The translations under genes were made by a program, and so were the position numbers. Shown piece after piece: positions 5,073-8,204 of a DNA stretch of 8,204 nucleotides. Position 1 is the first letter of the stretch. Each line of letters opens with the position of its first letter. Source of the DNA: an uncultured Clostridium sp. (GTDB lineage: Bacteria; Bacillota; Clostridia; Lachnospirales; Anaerotignaceae); NCBI GenBank assembly GCA_947246775.1, contig CAMXTM010000079.1, forward strand, positions 1 to 8,204. The letters are read 5' to 3'. The notes below the pieces were generated by a model that saw only the letters and a list, made by a program, of their open reading frames with translations, had not been told where the DNA came from and searched no databases.

Positions 5073-5666
5073 ATGAAAAAAATATTGTTGTTGTTTAATT
5101 TAGTAGTGATTGTATTAGGAATGGGGGCTTGTGGTAAGAAAGAAAATCTGCAAGAACAAACTGTCCCACAAGAACAAATTCCGCTAGAGCAAAACACGCC
5201 TGATGCAGCAGTCATTGGATATTTAAATGCATTTCAGGCAGGTAGGCAGGATAAAGCAAATCAATATGTAACAGAAGATGATATTATTTATGCAGAGGAC
5301 GCAGAAGATAAAGATATTGCGACAATACAAATGCTTTTTGGCAATATGACATATCGGGTAAAATCGCTCACAATGGGAGAAAATAATAACGCAATTGTTA
5401 CAACAGAGATTACGAATGTCAATATGAGTGCAGTCATGCAAGCGGTACAAAGTAGTTTAAAAGCATCTTCTGGCAGTTCTAATCAGACACAGGAAGAAAT
5501 TTTATCAATGATTCAGGAGGCAATTGAGCAAAATAAAGATAATACAGTAACACAAACAGTAGAAATAGAGGTTGTAAAAGGAAATGATACATGGAAAGTA
5601 AAAACAACAACAGAATTACTGACTGCTATATCAGGGGGCGTAACACCAGAGGGACTAGAAATTTAA
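5073..5666 (+). CDS. Putative lipoprotein B, second of a paralogous pair
   Basis: The 197-residue protein starts MKKILLLFN and has a lipobox M-G-A-C with Cys at residue 20, then a Gln/Glu/Pro-rich linker (about 24-45). The globular part resembles lipoprotein A from AVIGYLNAFQAGRQDKANQY through WKVKTTTEL; both probably adopt the same NTF2-like fold on the cell surface. B lacks the Met-rich stretch of A and has a Ser-rich insert (KASSGSSNQ) there. The frame is open upstream to 5019, but that part overlaps the promoter. The ATG at 5073 begins the signal peptide, so I use it. The Shine-Dalgarno sequence is weak (purine-rich AGAAAGAAG ending about 10 nt before the ATG). It has its own promoter and terminator and is not co-transcribed with A unless readthrough occurs. 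Confidence 0.85.
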   Translation: MKKILLLFNLVVIVLGMGACGKKENLQEQTVPQEQIPLEQNTPDAAVIGYLNAFQAGRQDKANQYVTEDDIIYAEDAEDKDIATIQMLFGNMTYRVKSLTMGENNNAIVTTEITNVNMSAVMQAVQSSLKASSGSSNQTQEEILSMIQEAIEQNKDNTVTQTVEIEVVKGNDTWKVKTTTELLTAISGGVTPEGLEI

Positions 5667-5683
5667 TAAAAAATATAAAAAAG

Positions 5684-5723
5684 AAGTCGTTTTATCATTG
5701 TAGGAATAAAACGACTTTTTTTT
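5684..5723. terminator. Bidirectional terminator between lipoprotein B and pepT
   Basis: AAGTCGTTTTAT (5684-5695) pairs perfectly with ATAAAACGACTT (5706-5717), flanked by A-rich sequence on the left and eight T on the right. It sits between converging genes and can end both transcripts. Confidence 0.88.
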
Positions 5724-5736
5724 CATGTACTAGAGA

Positions 5737-6957
5737 TTATATTTTAAGATTTACAACATTTTTGCAAATAGTAACAATGAGTTTAACTGCTTTTTCCATA
5801 GAAGAAACAGGGATATATTCGTAAGGACCATGGAAGTTGTGACCACCAGTAAATAAATTTGGGCAAGGAAGACCTTTAAAAGAGAGCCTTGCACCGTCTG
5901 TGCCACCACGAATTGGCTGTATAATTGGGGTAATACCACATTCTACCATAGAAGACTTTGCGAGTTCTATAATATGAGGTTTATCTTGAATTTGATTTAT
6001 CATATTTTGGTATTCGTCATAAATAGTAAGATAAATTCTGTTGTGATATTTTTTATTTTTTTCTGCAATTAAGTTTTCAATAAAAGCCTTTCTGTTTTCA
6101 AAAGATTGCTTGTCAAAATCTCTGATTAAGTAGGCTAAGTTAGCAGAGCCAATGTTGCTGTTGCAGTAGCAAAGGTGAAAAAATCCGTCATAGCCTTCTG
6201 TTGTAGAAGGGGTTTCATCAGTTGGAAAAGCAGAAATAATTTCAGCGGCAATTAGCCCAGCGTTAATCATGGTGTTTTTTGCCTGTCCAGGGTGAACACT
6301 TTTGCCTTGTACGGTGATGTTTGCCCTTGCGGCGTTAAAGTTTTCGTATTCTAGCTCTCCAACTGCACCACCGTCTACTGTGTAAGCAAAATCTGCACCA
6401 AAGGTAGCAATGTTAAATAAATCTGCACCTCTACCAATTTCTTCGTCAGGCGTAAAACAAATAGAAACTTTGCCATGTTCTATTTCGGGGTGTTGTATTA
6501 AATATTCCATCGCAGTAAGGATTTCAGCAATACCTGCCTTGTCGTCTGCACCAAGTAGAGTAATACCATCAGAAGTAATGATAGTTTCTCCTTTGTACTT
6601 TGCTAGGTCAGGAAATTCTTCAGGAGAGATAGAAACACTTCTTAATACAATGTCTTTTCCGTCATAATTTCGTGTTATTTGAGGAGAAACGTGTTCTCCA
6701 GAAGCGTCTGGGCTGGTGTCCATGTGCGCAATAAAACCGATGTTTTGTACATCTTTATCTGTGTTAGAGGGTAAAAAAGCATATACATAGCCGTTGTCGT
6801 CTACGGTAATGTTGTCAAGACCAATTTGTTTACATTCTTCTGCTAAAAAGGAAGCAAAAAGAGATTGTTGTTTTGTACTAGGGCAAGTCTTAACAGACTC
6901 GTCTGATGTAGTGTGATGTTTAACGTATTCTAAAAATCTGTCAGTAACAGTTTTCAA
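5737..6957 (-). CDS. pepT: Peptidase T (tripeptide aminopeptidase)
   Basis: The 406-residue enzyme is a cytoplasmic dinuclear zinc peptidase of family M20B that removes the N-terminal residue from tripeptides. All metal and catalytic motifs are present: H78 and D80 in AHMDTS, D138/D139 in GADDKAG, E172/E173 in PDEEIG, D195 in TVDGG and H376 in HNFHGPYEY. The dimerisation domain insert lies in the middle (HPGQAKNTMINA). The family normally begins KTVTDRF; here that sequence follows a TTG at 6955-6957, with AGGAGA (6965-6970) 7 nt upstream. An ORF start further upstream at 7026 would add 23 residues that have no counterpart in the family, so I reject it. Length and numbering then agree with characterised PepT. 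The gene converges on lipoprotein B and shares its terminator. Confidence 0.95.
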   Translation of the reverse strand: MKTVTDRFLEYVKHHTTSDESVKTCPSTKQQSLFASFLAEECKQIGLDNITVDDNGYVYAFLPSNTDKDVQNIGFIAHMDTSPDASGEHVSPQITRNYDGKDIVLRSVSISPEEFPDLAKYKGETIITSDGITLLGADDKAGIAEILTAMEYLIQHPEIEHGKVSICFTPDEEIGRGADLFNIATFGADFAYTVDGGAVGELEYENFNAARANITVQGKSVHPGQAKNTMINAGLIAAEIISAFPTDETPSTTEGYDGFFHLCYCNSNIGSANLAYLIRDFDKQSFENRKAFIENLIAEKNKKYHNRIYLTIYDEYQNMINQIQDKPHIIELAKSSMVECGITPIIQPIRGGTDGARLSFKGLPCPNLFTGGHNFHGPYEYIPVSSMEKAVKLIVTICKNVVNLKI

Positions 6958-6964
6958 AGAATCA

Positions 6965-6970
6965 TCTCCT
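6965..6970 (-). promoter_or_regulatory. Shine-Dalgarno that decides the TTG start of pepT
   Basis: On the minus strand AGGAGA precedes TGATTCT and TTG. An ATG within this stretch is out of frame, so TTG is the initiation codon that gives the standard PepT N-terminus. Confidence 0.8.
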
Positions 6971-7030
6971 TTTTTTAAAGTATCGTTTTTTATTATTTCT
7001 GGATTGGTATTGAAATAATAGAACAATGCT

Positions 7031-7059
7031 ATTTTAACACGATATTTCCATTTTAACCA
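7031..7059 (-). promoter_or_regulatory. Candidate promoter of pepT
   Basis: On the minus strand, TGGTTA (7054-7059), 17 nt, TAAAAT (7031-7036). The -35 is weak. The leader would be about 65 nt long. Confidence 0.35.
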
Positions 7060-7097
7060 GAACGAAAGAGAGAAACCATCATTTTAGATAAAATTTT

Positions 7098-7127
7098 GTG
7101 TAAAAAATGGAAAAAATATAGTATAAT
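7098..7127 (+). promoter_or_regulatory. Candidate promoter of the 7166 gene
   Basis: A perfect TATAAT at 7122-7127 is followed about 40 nt later by the start codon. The -35 is poor: GTGTAA at 7098-7103 with an 18-nt spacer is the best I can find. Confidence 0.4.
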
Positions 7128-7165
7128 AGTTGTAGTATTGTGGTAGTTTGAGGAGAAAAGGGAAC

Positions 7166-7714
7166 ATGATAACAGGTGCAATAGAGTATAAAGGGGAAGA
7201 AAGGTATACTTATCTGAGAAAAATTTTTCAGTCATTGAACTATTTTGAAAGAGATTATCATTGGCTGATAACGGATTGTGAGGCAGCTCCTAAAAAACAG
7301 GGGCATTATCAACGCATTAGACAAAGTAAAGATGGTAGCTATGCTTGGATAAGTGGAGAAGAATTGACAAATATAATAAAGAAAGATGATTTTCAGTGGA
7401 CTTGGGTGGTACTTTCTGGTTTTGATAAATGCTATAGCAAAGAAGAAGTATTAAAATATGAATTGCCTGTTGCAGATGGTTATGGGGGATTTTGGGAAAA
7501 AGAAATTTCAATACAACACCCACTTGCTAGTGTTGAAATTGTGGCATGGGATAGTTGCCTTACCTTAATAATCAGTAAAAAGAAAGAAATTGTACAACAG
7601 TTTAGAAAAGCATTTCCTTTGAGTAAAGATTTGTCAGAATATAATAGTGGTGTATTAGATGAAAGTGTAGAATATGAAAAATGGCTGCAAGAAAAAAGTA
7701 AAAAAGATACATAA
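7166..7714 (+). CDS. Uncharacterised cytosolic protein
   Basis: The 182-residue protein has no signal peptide or membrane segment and is rich in Trp and Tyr (for example DYHWLITD, SYAWISGEEL, FQWTWVVLSGF). Further segments include SIQHPLASVEIVAWDSCLTL, which looks like a beta-strand region, and a Lys/Glu-rich C-terminus (LQEKSKKDT). I do not recognise a family with certainty; it looks like the small single-domain proteins that Firmicutes carry as stand-alone genes, some of which are immunity proteins, but there is no toxin gene next to it to support that. A TTG at 7148 is in frame, but GAGGAG (7150-7155) overlaps it and lies 10 nt before the ATG at 7166, which I take as the start. It is divergent from pepT. 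No terminator is obvious after it, only A/T-rich sequence. Confidence 0.78.
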   Translation: MITGAIEYKGEERYTYLRKIFQSLNYFERDYHWLITDCEAAPKKQGHYQRIRQSKDGSYAWISGEELTNIIKKDDFQWTWVVLSGFDKCYSKEEVLKYELPVADGYGGFWEKEISIQHPLASVEIVAWDSCLTLIISKKKEIVQQFRKAFPLSKDLSEYNSGVLDESVEYEKWLQEKSKKDT

Positions 7715-7769
7715 TAAGGTAAGTAAATAATATTTTTTAATTTTTTATTTTAAATTGTATAAAAAGTGC

Positions 7770-7798
7770 TTGACAAGGGAATAAAAATAAAGTATAGT
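7770..7798 (+). promoter_or_regulatory. Consensus promoter upstream of the tRNA genes (P1)
   Basis: TTGACA (7770-7775), 17 nt, TATAGT (7793-7798). It lies about 135 nt before the first tRNA and 95 bp before a second promoter, P2. Confidence 0.75.
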
Positions 7799-7864
7799 AA
7801 TTGAGCTGTCAATATTTTAGTTCTATAAATTTTGGAAAAGTTGCAAAAAATATGAAAAAAAGTG

Positions 7865-7893
7865 TTGACAAATAAAAAAAAATAATGTATGAT
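7865..7893 (+). promoter_or_regulatory. Consensus promoter of the tRNA-Ser pair (P2)
   Basis: TTGACA (7865-7870), 17 nt of nearly pure A/T, TATGAT (7888-7893). The start would be near 7900, about 30 nt before the mature tRNA. Confidence 0.85.
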
Positions 7894-7931
7894 GTAGAAG
7901 TTGATTGTTGAAAAGCAATTTAAAATCATCT

Positions 7932-8017
7932 GGAGAGGTGTCCGAGTGGTTTAAGGAGCTGGTCTTGAAAACCAGTGACTCCGCAAGGGGCCGTGGGTTC
8001 GAATCCCACCCTCTCCG
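7932..8017 (+). tRNA. tRNA-Ser (anticodon UGA)
   Basis: The 86-nt gene has acceptor arms GGAGAGG and CCTCTCC with discriminator G. Its anticodon stem CTGGT/ACCAG encloses the loop CTTGAAA, which gives anticodon UGA. A long variable arm (around CTCCGCAAGGGG) and the T arm GTGGGTTCGAATCCCAC are present. The long variable arm and the discriminator G fit serine. It reads UCA and, with wobble, other UCN codons. CCA is not encoded. Confidence 0.96.
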
Positions 8018-8042
8018 TTTATCAATTGTTGAGAGCTTTTGG

Positions 8043-8131
8043 GGAGAAGTACCCAAGTGGTTGAAGGGGCTCGCCTGGAAAGCGGGTAGGTCGTTAGTAG
8101 CGGCGCGTGGGTTCAAATCCCACCTTCTCCG
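8043..8131 (+). tRNA. tRNA-Ser (anticodon GGA)
   Basis: The 89-nt gene has acceptor arms GGAGAAG and CTTCTCC with discriminator G. Its anticodon stem CTCGC/GCGGG encloses CTGGAAA, giving anticodon GGA. A long variable arm (around GGTCGTTAGTAGCGGC) and the T arm GTGGGTTCAAATCCCAC follow. It reads UCC and UCU. It starts 25 nt after the first tRNA with no promoter in between, so the two are co-transcribed. CCA is not encoded, and a run of seven T follows directly and may serve as a simple stop signal. Confidence 0.95.
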
Positions 8132-8159
8132 TTTTTTTCAAAAAAAATAAAAAAAGTTG

Positions 8160-8187
8160 TTGACAAATGATAAAAAAAGAGTATAAT
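8160..8187 (+). promoter_or_regulatory. Consensus promoter for a gene beyond the window
   Basis: TTGACA (8160-8165), 16 nt, TATAAT (8182-8187). Its surroundings resemble P2 (A-run, GTTGACAAAT, A-rich spacer). The transcribed gene lies to the right of the window and may be another tRNA. Confidence 0.75.
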
Positions 8188-8204
8188 GATTTCTTGTGAC
8201 TGCC

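Noticed and set aside
6958..7026. 23-residue N-terminal extension of pepT
   Set aside because: It has no counterpart in PepT and lies upstream of the good Shine-Dalgarno serving the TTG at 6957.
7317..7523. 68-codon minus-strand ORF
   Set aside because: It is antisense to the 182-residue gene and has no start signal or family.
7823..8150. ORFs on both strands over the tRNA genes
   Set aside because: They are read through two structured tRNA-Ser genes and have no coding support.

Overview
The window is low-GC bacterial DNA with A/T-rich intergenic regions, strong AGGAGG-type ribosome binding sites, several TTG starts, a tyrosyl-tRNA synthetase under a T-box leader, and tRNA genes without an encoded CCA. 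This fits a Gram-positive Bacillota of class Clostridia, possibly Lachnospiraceae-like. The genus cannot be named from the sequence alone. It looks like ordinary chromosome; no transposase, phage or CRISPR signal is visible.

Layout. (1) 15-2153, minus strand: a promoter at 2125-2153 drives a DUF362 iron-sulfur protein (959-2077). Its stop overlaps the start of a small lipoprotein (535-969), and a small membrane-anchored or secreted protein of unknown function (25-477) follows. A nearly identical terminator hairpin lies on each side of that last gene. (2) 2215-2530: what looks like a type I toxin-antitoxin locus. A 25-residue hydrophobic peptide (2305-2382) has a strong promoter and a Shine-Dalgarno sequence buried in a hairpin. 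A convergent small RNA (about 2399-2494, minus strand) has its own strong promoter, and both transcripts appear to end in one shared bidirectional terminator. No conventional gene caller would be likely to report this peptide. (3) 2551-4166: promoter, T-box riboswitch, tyrS and its terminator. (4) 4185-5723: two tandem paralogous lipoproteins, each with its own promoter and related terminators, so the gene and its terminator appear to have been duplicated together. The promoter of the first contains a perfect palindrome that exactly fills the -35/-10 spacer. (5) 5737-7059, minus strand: peptidase T (pepT), starting at a TTG. (6) 7166-7714: an uncharacterised 182-residue cytosolic protein. (7) 7770-8187: two tandem serine tRNAs (anticodons UGA and GGA) behind two consensus promoters; a third such promoter at the right edge serves something outside the window.

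How the parts relate: tyrS, pepT and the serine tRNAs belong to protein synthesis and peptide turnover, but nothing indicates a single pathway across the window. The most compact and least conventional part is the roughly 800-bp stretch 2078-2882, which has no ordinary gene. It holds four promoters, a buried-SD toxin mRNA, a putative antisense RNA, a shared terminator and a T-box leader.
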